From positions 10,180 through 44,959 of the forward strand of contig MNXW01000184.1 of NCBI GenBank assembly GCA_001871515.1: a stretch of 34,780 nt of DNA, given 5' to 3'. A model generated the notes under the pieces. The model was not told the origin of the DNA, did not search any database, and was given only the letters and a program-made list of their open reading frames with translations. Source of the DNA: Comamonadaceae bacterium CG2_30_57_122 (GTDB lineage: Bacteria; Pseudomonadota; Gammaproteobacteria; Burkholderiales; Burkholderiaceae_C). Positions 1-11,900 of this stretch are shown here, piece by piece; positions within the stretch are counted from its first letter, which is position 1, and the number at the start of each line of letters is the position of its first letter. Both the position numbers and the translations under genes were made by a program.

Positions 1-298
1 ACACAATCACCCGCTTGCGGCCAAAGCGGTCAGAAGCCAGGCCATACAAAAACTGTAAACAGGCTTGCGTCAGCCCGTAAATGCCCATGGTGAAGCCGAC
101 CATGGCGGCATCGTCGCCACCGGGATAACGCGTGGCCTCGATGGCGAACACCGGCAAAATCAAAAACAATCCCAGCATGCGCAAGGCAAAAATGGAGGCC
201 AACGAGAAACTAGTCCGCAACTCCAACGCCGTCATGGCGGTGGTGGCAACGGGCGGCGGCGCACTGGCTGAGGCCACAGAAACATTCACATCTGACAA
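1..298 (-). CDS. MFS transporter, N-terminal part (runs off the window edge)
   Basis: Manual reverse-strand translation gives ...SVASASAPPPVATTAMTALELRTSFSLASIFALRMLGLFLILPVFAIEATRYPGGDDAAMVGFTMGIYGLTQACLQFLYGLASDRFGRKRVIV, with the typical MFS TM1/TM2 and the loop motif GxxSDRFGRKRV. Start is uncertain (TTG at 298 or GTG at 289). Confidence 0.8.
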   Translation of the reverse strand, partial: MSDVNVSVASASAPPPVATTAMTALELRTSFSLASIFALRMLGLFLILPVFAIEATRYPGGDDAAMVGFTMGIYGLTQACLQFLYGLASDRFGRKRVIV

Positions 299-427
299 GG
301 GCTTCTCCGAAAAAACGCGATTGCAGTCCAACCGGGCTGTAAAAAGCAGATTGTCCCTGATTCTTTTCCTGGCCACGATTGACTATCATGGCGGGTTACC
401 AATTGCACTGTGAAGCACTGTGAAGAC

Positions 428-3400
428 ATGTTGAGCGCCTACCCTTTGACCCCTTTGTCCACCGCCCCACAAGCTGACGCGCTTGAGGGGCGCTACCTGG
501 GCGCAGCCCTGGCAGCGCAAACCATCAGCATTCGCGGCGCGCGTACGCACAACCTGAAAAACATCGACCTCGACATTCCACGCAACCAGCTGGTGGTGAT
601 CACTGGCTTGAGCGGGTCGGGCAAATCCAGTCTGGCGTTTGACACGCTGTACGCCGAAGGCCAACGCCGCTACGTGGAAAGCCTGTCCACCTACGCGCGC
701 CAGTTTTTGCAGCTGATGGACAAGCCAGATGTTGACATGATTGAGGGCTTGTCGCCCGCCATCTCCATTGAGCAAAAGGCCACCAGCCACAACCCGCGCT
801 CCACCGTGGGCACTGTCACAGAAATCCACGACTACCTGCGCCTGCTGTTTGCCCGCGCCGGCACGCCCTACTGCCCACAGCACAACTTGCCACTGCAAAT
901 GCAGACCGTCAGCCAAATGGTGGATGCCACGCTGGCGCTGCCCGAGGGCACCCGGCTGATGGTGCTGGCCCCGGTGGCGCGCGAGAAAAAAGGTGAATTT
1001 GCCGAGCTGTTTGCCGACATGCAGGCACAGGGCTACGTGCGCTTTCGCGTCAACCGCCAGACCTTTGAGTTTGACCAATTGCCCGCGCTGAAGAAAACCG
1101 AAAAGCACGACATCGACGTGGTGATTGACCGCATCAAGGTGCGCCACGCCCCACTTGAACCCGACACCGACCGCAGCGACTTTGACAACCTCAAGCAACG
1201 CCTGGCCGAGAGCTTTGAGGCGGCCCTGCGGGTCGCCAGCGGGCGCGCCATTGTTAATGAAATTGATAGCACCTTGCACAGTAATGACGAGGGCTACAGG
1301 CCAAAAGAGCACTTATTTAATGCCAAATTTGCCTGCCCGGTGTGCAGCTACTCGATCTCAGAGCTGGAGCCGCGCCTGTTCTCCTTCAACTCGCCTATCG
1401 GAGCCTGCCCGAGTTGCGACGGCCTGGGTGCCACCGAGGTGTTTGACGCGGCACGCGTCGTCGCTTTTCCCAGTTTGAGCCTGGCCAGCGGTGCCATCAA
1501 AGGCTGGGATCGGCGCAACGCCTACTACTTTGCCATGCTGGAGAGCCTGGCGGCACACTATAAATTTGATATTGAACAGCCGTTTGAATCCCTGCCCGAG
1601 CCGGTCCAACACGCCGTGTTGTATGGCTCTGGCGAGGTGGACATCAAGTTCAGCTACGAGCTGGGCTCCGGTGCATCGGCAGGCAAAAAGCTCAGCAAGA
1701 AGCACCCGTTTGAAGGCATCTTGCCCAACATGCAGCGGCGCTACCGCGAGACCGACTCTGCCGTGGTGCGCGAAGACCTGGCACGCCTGCGCAGCGTGCA
1801 GCCCTGCCCAGACTGCCAAGGCAGCCGCCTCAAGCGCGAGGCGCGCCACGTGAAGATTGGCGAAGGGGCGCAGTCACGCGCCATTTTCGAGCTCAGCCAC
1901 TACACCCTGGCCGAATGCTTTGCCTATTTCAACAGCCTGCAAATGCACGGCGCCAAGGGCGACATTGCCGCCAAAGTGGTGCGTGAGATCAGCCTGCGGC
2001 TGAAGTTTTTGAACGACGTAGGCCTGACCTACCTGAGCCTGGACCGCAGCGCCGAAACCTTGAGCGGTGGCGAGTCGCAGCGCATCCGCCTGGCCAGCCA
2101 GATTGGCAGCGGCCTGACTGGCGTGATGTATGTGCTGGACGAACCCAGCATTGGCCTGCACCAGCGCGACAACGACCGCCTGATCGACACCCTGAAGCAC
2201 CTGCGCAACATTGGCAACAGCGTGCTGGTGGTTGAGCATGACGAGGACATGATGCGCGCTGCTGACCAAATCATCGACATGGGGCCGGGTGCCGGCGTGC
2301 ACGGCGGGCGCGTCATGGCGCAAGGCACATTTGATGCGGTCAAAGCCAACCCCGACTCGCTCACCGGCCAATACCTCAGCGGACGCAAAAGCATTGCAGT
2401 GCCGACCCTGCGCACCGCCTGGCTGCCCACGCAAGCGCCAAAACCCTTCAACGGCGGCAAACCCAGCCGTTTTGCCCCCAGCCCAGCTGCGGTGCGTCGT
2501 GCCGAGCGCGAGGCGCAGCACAACGCCACGCTCGGCGAGTTGCAGGCTTTGAGAGTCATCGGTGCCAGCGGTCACAACCTCAAGGGGGTCGACGTGGCTT
2601 TTCCGGTGGGCTTGTTCACCTGCGTCACCGGCGTGTCGGGCTCGGGCAAGTCCACGCTGGTGAACGACACACTTTACAAGGCCGTGGCGCGCACCCTTTA
2701 CCGCGCCCATGACGAACCCTCTGAGCACGCCGCCATCGAAGGCATTGAGTACTTTGACAAAGTCATCAACGTGGACCAATCGCCGATTGGCCGCACACCG
2801 CGCTCCAACCCGGCCACTTACACCGGTTTGTTCACCCCGATTCGTGACCTGATGAGTGAGGTGCCCACCGCCCGTGAGCGCGGCTACGGCCCCGGGCGCT
2901 TCAGCTTCAACGTGGCTGGCGGCCGCTGCGAGGCCTGCGAGGGCGACGGCATGGTCAAGGTCGAAATGCACTTTTTGCCCGACGTGTATGTGCCCTGCGA
3001 CGTGTGTGCCGGCAAGCGCTACAACCGCGAAACGCTGGAAGTGCTCTACAAGGGCAAAAACATCGCGCAGATTCTGGACTTGACGGTAGAAGCCGCACAC
3101 GAGTTTTTCAAAGCCGTGCCGACCATTGAGCGCAAGCTGCACACGCTGCTGGACGTGGGTCTGAGTTACATCCGTCTGGGCCAAGCCGCCACCACCTTGT
3201 CTGGCGGCGAAGCCCAGCGCGTCAAGCTGGCCCTGGAACTGAGCAAACGCGACACCGGCCGCACGCTCTACATCCTGGACGAGCCCACCACCGGACTGCA
3301 CTTTGCCGACATTGATTTGCTGCTCAAAGTGCTGCACCAGTTGCGCGACGCGGGCAACACCATTGTGGTGATCGAACACAACCTGGACGTGATCAAAACC

Positions 3401-3532
3401 GCCGACTGGCTGATCGACATGGGGCCTGAGGGCGGCAGCGGCGGCGGCACGGTGGTGGGGGTCGGCACGCCTGAAACCCTGGCCACCAACCCGGCCAGCC
3501 ACACTGGGCGCTATTTGGCGCGGCTGCTGTAG
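428..3532 (+). CDS. uvrA: Excinuclease ABC subunit A (UvrA)
   Basis: ~1034 aa. Two ABC ATPase modules ([46 protein letters not shown]), signature motifs ([31 protein letters not shown]) and CxxC zinc motifs. ORF opens at GTG 410; ATG at 428. Confidence 0.98.
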   Translation: MLSAYPLTPLSTAPQADALEGRYLGAALAAQTISIRGARTHNLKNIDLDIPRNQLVVITGLSGSGKSSLAFDTLYAEGQRRYVESLSTYARQFLQLMDKPDVDMIEGLSPAISIEQKATSHNPRSTVGTVTEIHDYLRLLFARAGTPYCPQHNLPLQMQTVSQMVDATLALPEGTRLMVLAPVAREKKGEFAELFADMQAQGYVRFRVNRQTFEFDQLPALKKTEKHDIDVVIDRIKVRHAPLEPDTDRSDFDNLKQRLAESFEAALRVASGRAIVNEIDSTLHSNDEGYRPKEHLFNAKFACPVCSYSISELEPRLFSFNSPIGACPSCDGLGATEVFDAARVVAFPSLSLASGAIKGWDRRNAYYFAMLESLAAHYKFDIEQPFESLPEPVQHAVLYGSGEVDIKFSYELGSGASAGKKLSKKHPFEGILPNMQRRYRETDSAVVREDLARLRSVQPCPDCQGSRLKREARHVKIGEGAQSRAIFELSHYTLAECFAYFNSLQMHGAKGDIAAKVVREISLRLKFLNDVGLTYLSLDRSAETLSGGESQRIRLASQIGSGLTGVMYVLDEPSIGLHQRDNDRLIDTLKHLRNIGNSVLVVEHDEDMMRAADQIIDMGPGAGVHGGRVMAQGTFDAVKANPDSLTGQYLSGRKSIAVPTLRTAWLPTQAPKPFNGGKPSRFAPSPAAVRRAEREAQHNATLGELQALRVIGASGHNLKGVDVAFPVGLFTCVTGVSGSGKSTLVNDTLYKAVARTLYRAHDEPSEHAAIEGIEYFDKVINVDQSPIGRTPRSNPATYTGLFTPIRDLMSEVPTARERGYGPGRFSFNVAGGRCEACEGDGMVKVEMHFLPDVYVPCDVCAGKRYNRETLEVLYKGKNIAQILDLTVEAAHEFFKAVPTIERKLHTLLDVGLSYIRLGQAATTLSGGEAQRVKLALELSKRDTGRTLYILDEPTTGLHFADIDLLLKVLHQLRDAGNTIVVIEHNLDVIKTADWLIDMGPEGGSGGGTVVGVGTPETLATNPASHTGRYLARLL
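1255..1302 (+). repeat. Short dispersed AT-rich repeat inserted in frame in uvrA (copy a)
   Basis: ttaatgaaattgatagcaccttgcacagtaatgacgagggctacaggcc. Encodes the non-canonical [16 protein letters not shown] just before the conserved [14 protein letters not shown]. Shares the ...AAGGGCTAGAGGC-type 3' end with other copies in the window. Confidence 0.6.
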
Positions 3533-3558
3533 TCTGCACCCTGGAACTGGCTAGCCGA

Positions 3559-3750
3559 CTAGGAGGCTGTCGGACTTTCGGCATCGAAGCGTTCTCGAAG
3601 AGCGGCGTAGCCAAATTCGACCCCAGCGAGGGCAGTTTTTGCCGGATTTGCTGGCTCATAGCCGTAGCTATGGGCCAAAAAGACGGGAAAAAAAATGAAC
3701 CGCTGCGGTCGGATTACAGCCGATGTACCGAAAGTCCGACAGACTCCTAG
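3559..3750. mobile_element. MITE-like element, 192 bp, 23-bp terminal inverted repeats
   Basis: Left end CTAGGAGGCTGTCGGACTTTCGG (3559-3581) and right end ccgaaagtccgacagactcctag (3728-3750) are inverted with 22/23 identity. Internal hairpin TGGCTCATAGCcgtaGCTATGGGCCA at 3652-3677. No transposase ORF. Confidence 0.7.
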
Positions 3751-3832
3751 CGTCAGCCAAGGGGTTTAGACTGCTGCGCACCTGCAGCGGCGGTTGTCCT
3801 GCACGCAAAGATGGGGTTCCAAGGAGAAAACA

Positions 3833-5785
3833 GTGCACACCCAGTTCAATGACCTGCAGGCCACCGGTGCTAAACCCAACAAAGTGGTCAGCGCATTTGA
3901 TGCGGTTCGCCTGATTCATGACGGTGACACCGTGGCCACCGGGGGCTTTGTCGGCATTGGTTTTGCCGAAGAAATTGCCGTGGCGCTGGAGGCGCGCTTT
4001 GTGCAGACCCAAGCGGAAACCGGCCAGGGTGCGCCGCGTAACCTGACGCTGGTGTACGCCGCGGGTCAGGGCGATGGCGAAAACCGGGGTCTGAACCACT
4101 TTGGCCACACCGGGTTGGTCAAGCGAGTGGTCGGAGGCCACTGGGGCCTGGTGCCCAGGCTGCAACAATTGGCCGTGGCCAACCAGATTGAGGCCTACAA
4201 CCTGCCCCAAGGCGTGATCACCCACCTGTTTCGTGACATTGCCGCAGGCAAACCCGGGACGCTGACCCATGTCGGACTCGACACCTTTGTTGACCCGCTG
4301 TTTGGCGGCGGCAAGATCAATGCTTGCACCACCGAAGACCTGGTTCGCCGCATGACGATAGACGGCCGTGATTTTCTGTTTTACAAAGCCTTCCCCATCC
4401 ATGTGGGCATCATCCGCGCAACCACCGCCGACCCTGACGGCAACCTGAGCATGGAGCGCGAAGCCCTCACGTTGGAGGCGCTGGCCATTGCCATGGCCGC
4501 ACGCAACAGCGGCGGCATTGTGATTGCCCAGGTGGAGCGTTTGGCCGAGCGCGGCACCCTGCACCCGCGCAGCGTCAAGGTGCCCGGTGTGCTGGTGGAT
4601 GCGGTGGTGGTGGCCACCAACCCGGCGCACCACATGCAAACCTTTTGCGAGGCCTACAACCCGGCCTATTCGGGCGAAATTCGCGTGCCGATGGACTTGA
4701 TCGAACCCATGGCATTGAGCCAGCGCAAGGTGATTGCCCGCCGCGCCGCGCTGGAACTCAAAGCCAACAACGTGGTCAACCTGGGTATTGGCATGCCTGA
4801 AGGCGTGGCCACTGTAGCGGCCGAAGAAAAAGTGTTTGACCTGCTGACCCTGACCGCCGAGCCTGGCGTGATTGGCGGCATACCCGCCGGCGGCTTGAGC
4901 TTTGGCGCGGCAGTGAACGCGCAGGCGGTGATCGACCAGCCGAACCAATTTGACTTTTACGACGGTGGCGGGCTGGACGTGGCCGTGCTTGGTCTGGCCC
5001 AGGCCGATGCCCAGGGCAACCTGAACGTGAGCAAATTTGGCGACCGTCTGGCCGGGGCTGGCGGTTTCATCAACATCAGCCAGAATGCCAAAAAAGTGGT
5101 CTTTGTCGGCACGTTCACGGCCGGTGATTTGCAATGCAGCGTGCAAGCTGGGCGTCTGCGCATCCAAAGCGAGGGCACGCAGCGCAAATTTGTGCAGCAG
5201 GTGGAACACCGCACCTTCAGCGCGCGTGAATCGCGCCGCCGTGACCAACAGGTGCTGTATGTGACCGAGCGCTGCGTGTTCCGGCTGACTGGCACACCTG
5301 ATGCCCCGGCGCTGGAGCTGATTGAAATTGCCCCCGGTGTGGACTTGCAACGCGATGTGCTGGCGCTGATGGACTTTCAGCCCCTGATCAGCCCGCAGCT
5401 CAGCGCCATGGATGCGACCCTGTTTGCGCCACAGCCGATGGGCCTGCGTGAACGCCTGCTGGCCACGCCGCTGGCGCAGCGGCTTGAACTTGACGCGGCG
5501 CACCGCCTGCTGTTCATCAATTTTGAAGGTCTGGCGGTGGACACCCTGGACGACGTGGTGGCCATTGAACAGCAGGTGACGGCGCTGCTGGAGCCACTTC
5601 TTGAGCGCGTGGCAGTGGTGGTCAATTACGACCGCTTCACGATTGCGCCAACACTGTTTGAGGCCTACAGCCAAATGGTGCAGCAGCTCAAACAGCGCTT
5701 TTACAGCCGCGTGACCCGCTACGGCACCGGCAGCTTTTTGAAAGCGCGGCTGGATTTGGTTAGCGCTTTGCCGCCTGAAGCATAG
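3833..5785 (+). CDS. Acyl-CoA:acetate/3-ketoacid CoA-transferase (family I, fused alpha/beta), ~650 aa
   Basis: GTG start preceded by aaggag. N-terminal [22 protein letters not shown]; second half [20 protein letters not shown]...[24 protein letters not shown], typical of YdiF/PCT-like CoA transferases. Confidence 0.9.
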   Translation: MHTQFNDLQATGAKPNKVVSAFDAVRLIHDGDTVATGGFVGIGFAEEIAVALEARFVQTQAETGQGAPRNLTLVYAAGQGDGENRGLNHFGHTGLVKRVVGGHWGLVPRLQQLAVANQIEAYNLPQGVITHLFRDIAAGKPGTLTHVGLDTFVDPLFGGGKINACTTEDLVRRMTIDGRDFLFYKAFPIHVGIIRATTADPDGNLSMEREALTLEALAIAMAARNSGGIVIAQVERLAERGTLHPRSVKVPGVLVDAVVVATNPAHHMQTFCEAYNPAYSGEIRVPMDLIEPMALSQRKVIARRAALELKANNVVNLGIGMPEGVATVAAEEKVFDLLTLTAEPGVIGGIPAGGLSFGAAVNAQAVIDQPNQFDFYDGGGLDVAVLGLAQADAQGNLNVSKFGDRLAGAGGFINISQNAKKVVFVGTFTAGDLQCSVQAGRLRIQSEGTQRKFVQQVEHRTFSARESRRRDQQVLYVTERCVFRLTGTPDAPALELIEIAPGVDLQRDVLALMDFQPLISPQLSAMDATLFAPQPMGLRERLLATPLAQRLELDAAHRLLFINFEGLAVDTLDDVVAIEQQVTALLEPLLERVAVVVNYDRFTIAPTLFEAYSQMVQQLKQRFYSRVTRYGTGSFLKARLDLVSALPPEA

Positions 5786-6584
5786 CCCGGGTTTTGAGTG
5801 CTTCCTGGCGTGCCGCGCTTGCAAAGTCAGCACCGCTTGAGGCATACAACACCGCCCGTGATGAGTTGACGATGATTGGCCCTGCCTCACGCCAGCCAGC
5901 CCTGACGGTCGCCAGTGCGTCGCCACCTTGCGCCCCCACACCCGGAATCAACAACGGCAGCGTGGGAGCCAGCGCGCGCACCCGCTCAATTTCTGCCGGG
6001 TAAGTAGCCCCCACCACCAGGCCTAGCTGGCCATTCAGGTTCCAAGGGCCTTGCGCCAGTTGCGCAATGTGCTCGTACAAACGCGGCTCACCCGCCACAC
6101 CGGCCAGGCGCTGGTTCTGAAAATCATCCCCCCCCGGGTTGGAGGTGCGGCACAGCAAAAACGCGCCCTTGCCGTGGTACTTCAAATACGGCTGGATGGT
6201 ATCGAACCCCATGAACGGTGACAGGGTGACCGCATCAGCGCCATAACGCTCAAACGCTTCATGCGCGTATTGTTCGGCGGTGCTGCCAATGTCGCCACGC
6301 TTGGCATCCAGAATAATCGGCACGCCGGGCGCGGCACGGCGCATGTGGGCCATCAGGCGCTCCAGCTGGTCTTCGGCGCGGTGCGCGGCAAAGTAGGCAA
6401 TTTGCGGCTTGAAAGCACTTACCAGGTCGGCTGTGGCGTCGACAATGGCCGCGCAAAAATCATAAATTTTGCTGGCATCGCCTTTAAAAGCAAGCGGGAA
6501 TTTAGCGGGCTCGGGGTCTAACCCGACGCACAGCATGGAAGCATTTTGGCGCTCTGCCTGGCGCAACAGGTTTAAGAAATTCAT
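5760..6584 (-). CDS. pyrF: Orotidine 5'-phosphate decarboxylase
   Basis: [30 protein letters not shown]...[27 protein letters not shown] is the OMPDC active-site signature. The ORF track extends further 5', but ATG at 6584 fits the family start. Confidence 0.95.
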   Translation of the reverse strand: MNFLNLLRQAERQNASMLCVGLDPEPAKFPLAFKGDASKIYDFCAAIVDATADLVSAFKPQIAYFAAHRAEDQLERLMAHMRRAAPGVPIILDAKRGDIGSTAEQYAHEAFERYGADAVTLSPFMGFDTIQPYLKYHGKGAFLLCRTSNPGGDDFQNQRLAGVAGEPRLYEHIAQLAQGPWNLNGQLGLVVGATYPAEIERVRALAPTLPLLIPGVGAQGGDALATVRAGWREAGPIIVNSSRAVLYASSGADFASAARQEALKTRAMLQAAKR

Positions 6585-6657
6585 GACTGAATTGTATGAA
6601 GCCAAACTGCGGTAAATTACCTTCATGTTTGACATCAGCGCAAGAACGGGAGTTTCC

Positions 6658-7692
6658 ATGAAAGTTGTGATCATTGATGACCTGCAAATGAATGTGGTGC
6701 TGATCAAGGCTTTGGTGAAAAAACTACCCGATGCCGAGCCGGTGTGCTTTACTGACCCCAACGCTGCGCTGGACTGGTGTCTGGCCAACGACCCCGATCT
6801 GGTGGTGGTTGACTACATGATGCCAGGCTTGAGTGGTACCGAATTGACGCAACGTTTTCGCACCCGCTACCCCGACACCCCGGTGCTGATGGTCACCGCC
6901 AACCACGAGATGGAACTGCGCCACCAAGCGCTAGAAATTGGGGTAACCGATTTTTTGAACAAACCCATCAACAACACCGAATTTTTGGCACGCGCCAAAA
7001 ACATGCTGGCCTTGAACAAAAGCCACAAACACCTGGCTGACGAGGTACGTAAAGCCACTGCCAAACTGGTGGAGCAAGCACGTGAAACCATTTTTTGCCT
7101 AGCCAAAGCCGCCGAATACCGCGACCCCGAAACCGGCGCGCATATTTTGCGCATGGCGCATTACTCCAAACACATTGCCCGTGTGCTGGGCTTGCCACCC
7201 GAGCAGCAAGACCTGCTGCTGCAAGCCGCCCCCATGCACGACATTGGTAAGGTGGGCACGCCCGACATGATCTTGCTCAAGCCCGGCAGACTCACCCCGG
7301 AAGAATTTGCGATCATGAAGCTGCACGCTGTGATCGGCTACGAAGTGCTTAACGCCAACAGCTCGCCGTTGTTGAAAGTAGCCGCTGAAATTGCCCATAA
7401 CCATCACGAAAAATTTGATGGCAGCGGCTATCCGTGTGGTCTCAAGGGCGAAGCCATCCCGCTGTTTGGGCGGATTGTGGCGGTGGCTGATGTGTTTGAT
7501 GCACTGACCAGTGAACGACCCTACAAGAAAGCCTGGAGCATTGAAGATGCCTGCAAGTTACTCAAGGAAGGCAGCGGTAGCCACTTTGACCCGGCGTGCG
7601 TAGCCGCTTTCTTCACTGATTTTGATGAGATTCTGACCATCAAGAACCAATTTGTGGATGACAAAAATGAACAACGTGATGACCCGTTTTAA
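6658..7692 (+). CDS. Response regulator with C-terminal HD-GYP phosphodiesterase domain (RpfG-like)
   Basis: REC domain (VVIIDDLQMNVVLIKALVKKL..LVVVDYMMPGLSG..LNKPI), then HD-GYP (HILRMAHYSKHIA..MHDIGKVGTPDMILLKPGRLTPEE..HHEKFDGSGYPCGLKGEAIPLFGRIVAVADVFDALTSERPYK). Alternative ATG at 6625. Confidence 0.93.
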   Translation: MKVVIIDDLQMNVVLIKALVKKLPDAEPVCFTDPNAALDWCLANDPDLVVVDYMMPGLSGTELTQRFRTRYPDTPVLMVTANHEMELRHQALEIGVTDFLNKPINNTEFLARAKNMLALNKSHKHLADEVRKATAKLVEQARETIFCLAKAAEYRDPETGAHILRMAHYSKHIARVLGLPPEQQDLLLQAAPMHDIGKVGTPDMILLKPGRLTPEEFAIMKLHAVIGYEVLNANSSPLLKVAAEIAHNHHEKFDGSGYPCGLKGEAIPLFGRIVAVADVFDALTSERPYKKAWSIEDACKLLKEGSGSHFDPACVAAFFTDFDEILTIKNQFVDDKNEQRDDPF

Positions 7693-8716
7693 ACCTAAAC
7701 CCGGGCGTGCCCTGCCCATGGCAGCGGCGGTGGCGGTGCTGGCAACCCTGCTGCTGGGCGGACTGTGGCTTAAATCGCTCAACAGTCCAGAAAATGCAGT
7801 CCCCCTCACGGCCCTGAAGGCCCCGGTTAGTTTTGCCTTTACCCAAGCACTACCGCAAACCGTGCCCTTGGATGGCCGCAAAGTGCGCCTGGGGCAGCAG
7901 CTGTTTCACGACCCACGCCTGTCCAGAGATGACACCATCAGCTGTGCGAGTTGCCACGGCTTGAACACCGGCGGGGTTGACAACCGTGCCCGCTCGATTG
8001 GCGTAGCCGGTGGCGTGAGCAGTGTCAACGCTCCCAGCGTGTTCAACAGCGGGTTGAACTTTGTGCAGTTCTGGGATGGCCGATCCCCCACGCTTGAAGC
8101 CCAGATTGAAGGCCCGGTGAACCACCCGCTTGAGATGGCTTCCAACTGGCTCCTGATAAACCAAAAACTTGCGGCCGATGCGCACTACCCTGAATTATTT
8201 ACGGCGCTGTATGCAGACGGCATCAGTGTCGTCAACATCAAGGATGCCCTTGCCACCTTTGAGCGCTCGCTGATCACCCCCAATTCGCGCTTTGACAAAT
8301 TCTTGAATGGCGACACCGCCGCCCTGAATGACAAGGAAAAGCAAGGCTATGAATTGTTTCAATCGTACGGTTGCGCCAGTTGTCACCAGGGTCAAAACCT
8401 GGGCGGCAACATGTTTGAAAAAATGGGGCTGATGGGCGACTATTTTGCCGAACGAGGCAACCTGACCGAAGCCGACAAAGGCCGCTTCAATGTCACCCAG
8501 GATGCAGATAACTTGTATGAGTTCAGGGTACCGAGCCTGCGTAACGTGGCACTGACTGCCCCCTACTTTCACGACGGCTACGCGGCCACGCTTGAGCAGG
8601 CGGTGGCCATCATGGCCAAGTACCAACTGGGCCGCCCCATGCCTGAAGAACATCTGAACGCCATCACTGCTTTCTTACGTAGCCTGACCGGGCAATACCA
8701 GGGACAACCACTTTGA
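7667..8716 (+). CDS. Diheme cytochrome c peroxidase / MauG-family protein, membrane-anchored
   Basis: N-terminal TM (MAAAVAVLATLLLGGLWL), two CxxCH motifs (CASCHG, CASCHQ), and LGQQLFHDPRLSRDDTISCASCH, typical of CcpA/MauG. Confidence 0.92.
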   Translation: MNNVMTRFKPKPGRALPMAAAVAVLATLLLGGLWLKSLNSPENAVPLTALKAPVSFAFTQALPQTVPLDGRKVRLGQQLFHDPRLSRDDTISCASCHGLNTGGVDNRARSIGVAGGVSSVNAPSVFNSGLNFVQFWDGRSPTLEAQIEGPVNHPLEMASNWLLINQKLAADAHYPELFTALYADGISVVNIKDALATFERSLITPNSRFDKFLNGDTAALNDKEKQGYELFQSYGCASCHQGQNLGGNMFEKMGLMGDYFAERGNLTEADKGRFNVTQDADNLYEFRVPSLRNVALTAPYFHDGYAATLEQAVAIMAKYQLGRPMPEEHLNAITAFLRSLTGQYQGQPL

Positions 8717-8717
8717 A

Positions 8718-8950
8718 CCTAGATTCCTCAGTTGGACGCACCCGTGTGGGCTGCTGGCGGCGCGGCTGGTTGACGTGACGACGTAGCGGGCTACTGCCCG
8801 CAAGGAGGACCAACGACCCCAGGCGCGTTGCCAGCGGCTCAAGCGGGTGCGTAGCGCTCGCACCCAAAAGGTGAATCTGACTGAGACTGAAATATTTAAT
8901 GTTCATATGCACTTATTGAAGAAAACAAGCGGTCAACTGAGGAATCTAGG
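8718..8950. mobile_element. MITE-like element, 233 bp, 17-bp perfect TIRs and 5-bp target duplication
   Basis: Left CCTAGATTCCTCAGTTG (8718-8734), right CAACTGAGGAATCTAGG (8934-8950), flanked by direct TTGAA repeats (8713-8717 and 8951-8955). Internal hairpins include CGGGCtactGCCCG and GGGTGCG..CGCACCC. No transposase ORF. Confidence 0.8.
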
Positions 8951-11900
8951 TTGAAAGGCCTGCCTTTCAAAACCCTGGGTGGTTTGGCAGCGCTGCTGCT
9001 GCTCGGTTGGCTGTACCAACAATCTGCCCAGGTCAACCCCAGCCTGCATGTGCGTACCGTCACCCACTTTGAACAGTTGCGCCAGCAGGACGCCCAGCTG
9101 AACCAATACGTGCTGCAGTCGCGCTACAACCTGCTGCGCAACTACGACCCGGTGGTGAGCAGCCAACAACGCATCCACGAGCTGTTAAATACCCTGCAAC
9201 AGGACAAACCAGATGACTTCAGCCCGGGCGAAACCCCCATTCAGCAAGAATTTACCCGCTACCGCAAGCTGTTTGAGACCAAGTTTGCAGTGGTGGAAGC
9301 TTTCAAGTCACACAATGCGGTGCTGCGCAATTCCTTGCGCTACTTTCCGCTGGCCGTGCAGCACTTGATTGATTTGCCAGGTAGCGATCCAAAACGCAAT
9401 GCCTTGCTGCATAACCTGCTTGAAAGCGTGCTCTTGTTCGACAACGCCCCCAGCGACGGACACCAACTGCATATTGAACAAGTCATGGGGCAATTGCTGC
9501 AACTTGACCCCAAAAACACCGAAGCCATGGGCATGCTGGCGCGCCATGTTGGCATCATTCTGGAATTCCAGCGGGACGTCAATCAATACACCCGTGACAT
9601 CACGCAGGCTCAAAGTACAGCTGCAGGTGACACGTTGTTTGCCATGTATAGCCAACGTTACACCGAGCGCCAGCAAAAGGCAGATCGGTTCCGGCTGGCT
9701 TTGGCGCTGCTGGCCGTGGCCATGCTGGCGTACCTGGCCTGGATGCTGACCGCGCTGCAACGTGCCCGGCGCAGCTTGCAGGGCTCGCTGCGCGAGTTAA
9801 AGTTTCAGAAGTTCGCGCTCGACACCCATTCCATCGTCAGCGTGGCAGACCGCAGCGGCAAAATTTTGGAAATCAACGACAAGTTCACCGAGATCAGCCA
9901 ATACAGCCGAGAAGAATTGATCGGACAAGACCACCGTGTGCTCAATTCGGGCTACCACCCGCACGACTTTTTTAAAACCATGTGGACCACCATTGGCCAC
10001 GGCCAGGTGTGGCACAACGAGGTGAAAAACCGGCGCAAAGACGGCACGTTTTATTGGGTGGACTCCACCATCGTACCGTTCATGGACGAAGCCGGTAAAG
10101 TGCTGCGCTACGTCTCCATCCGCACCGATATCACCAAGCGCAAGGCCGCAGATGAACTATTGACGCAGCAGGGCAGGTTTTACGAGCGCATCAGCGAAAC
10201 ACTGGGTGAAGGTATTTACGTGCAGGATGTGGACGGGCGTTGTATCTACATGAACTCTGAGGCGGAACGACTGCTTGGCTGGAGCCGCGAAGAATTCCTG
10301 GGGCGACCAGTCCACAACACCATCCACACCCAAACCGCTGACGGAACCAAGCTGCATGGTCGCGACTGCGCCATCATGCAGGCCATTCAGCAAACTGGTT
10401 CGGCGATGCTTGAAGACCAGGTTTTTGTCCGCAAAGACGGTACGGTATTCCCGGTGGCACTGACCTCCAGAGCCAGCACCAATGCACAAGGCAAAATGGA
10501 AACGCTGGTGGTGGCGTTCTCAGACATCACCGAGCGCAAGCAAACCGAGCTGGCCATGCGCCAAGCCAAAGAAGCCGCTGAACAGGCTGCGCGTGTCAAA
10601 GGCGACTTTTTAGCCAACATGAGCCACGAAATCCGCACCCCCATGAACGGCATCATCGGCATGACCCATCTGGCACTGGATACCGATCTCAACAGCGAGC
10701 AACGCGAGTACATTGGCATGGTCAAAACCTCGGCAGATGCCTTGCTGACCATCATCAACGACATTCTTGATTTTTCCAAAATCGATTCCGGCAAGATGAC
10801 AGTGGAAGTGATCGAGTTCTCGCTTGAAGCCATGCTGCGCGACACCATGAAAGCCCTGGCTGTACGCGCCCACCAAAAAGGGCTGGAGCTGCTGCTGCAT
10901 GTGGCATCCAACGTGCCAGACCGGGTGCAGGGTGACCCTGGGCGCATCCGCCAGGTGCTGCTCAACCTGGTGGGCAACGCCATCAAATTCACCGAACATG
11001 GCGAGATTGAAGTGGAGGTGACACGACTAGCCGATGCAACTGCAGCACATGCACGCTTGAGCTTTAGCGTACGCGACACTGGCATTGGCATACCGTCGGA
11101 CAAGTTCGATGCCATCTTTAACTCGTTCTCGCAAGCTGATACCAGCACCACACGCAAATACGGTGGTACCGGCCTGGGCCTGACCATTTCAGCCCAGTTG
11201 GTGGCCTTGATGGGTGGACAGATTCAACTGCAAAGTGCAGTCGGCGCAGGCAGCACTTTTTATTTCACGCTGGACATGCCCGCCATTTCTGACAACGCAC
11301 TGGCTCACTACCAAGCCACCGGACGCATCAAAGACCTGCCCGTGCTGGTGGTGGACGACAACCAGACCAACCGGCGTTTGCTGTGTGACATGCTGGCCAA
11401 CTGGCACATGCGCCCAACCGCTGTGGCTGACGGCCCAGCCGCGCTGGCCGAGTTGGCGCGCGCCGCCGCAACTGGCACGCCGTATGCGCTGGCGGTGCTG
11501 GACGTGCAAATGCCCGGCATGGATGGCTTCGAGCTGGCCGCACAAATGCGCCTTCAAACCAACCCCAAGGCAGCTACGGTGATGATGCTGACCTCGCAAG
11601 GTCAACGCGGTGACGGCGAACGTTGCCGCCAATTGGGGGTGAGCAGTTACCTGAGCAAACCCGTGTCGCAGTCAGACTTGTTGGATGCCCTGATGACCGC
11701 GCTGGGCGCCCCCTTGCCAGCCCATGCACCACTGATCACCCGCCACTCGTTGCGCGAAACGCGCCGCAAACTGAGCTTGCTGCTGGCCGAAGACAACCTG
11801 GTCAACCAAAAACTGGCCACTGTTTTGCTGACGCAACAAGGGCACAAGGTGACCCTGGCCAATAATGGCCTTGAGGCGCTGGAACACTGGCAAACCGGCA

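Noticed and set aside
386-1312. 308-aa minus-strand ORF opposite the uvrA 5' half
   Set aside because: Same artefact; no domain and no credible start signal.
1874-3502. 542-aa minus-strand ORF opposite uvrA
   Set aside because: Antisense to highly conserved UvrA; composition is typical of a codon-bias artefact.
3668-5941. 757-aa minus-strand ORF opposite the CoA-transferase
   Set aside because: Antisense shadow of a clear GC-rich coding gene; the translation is rich in H/Q/R/G with no recognisable domain, and it also runs into pyrF.
8664-8912. 82-aa minus ORF inside the 8718-8950 MITE
   Set aside because: No domain, lies almost wholly within the palindromic element, most likely non-coding.
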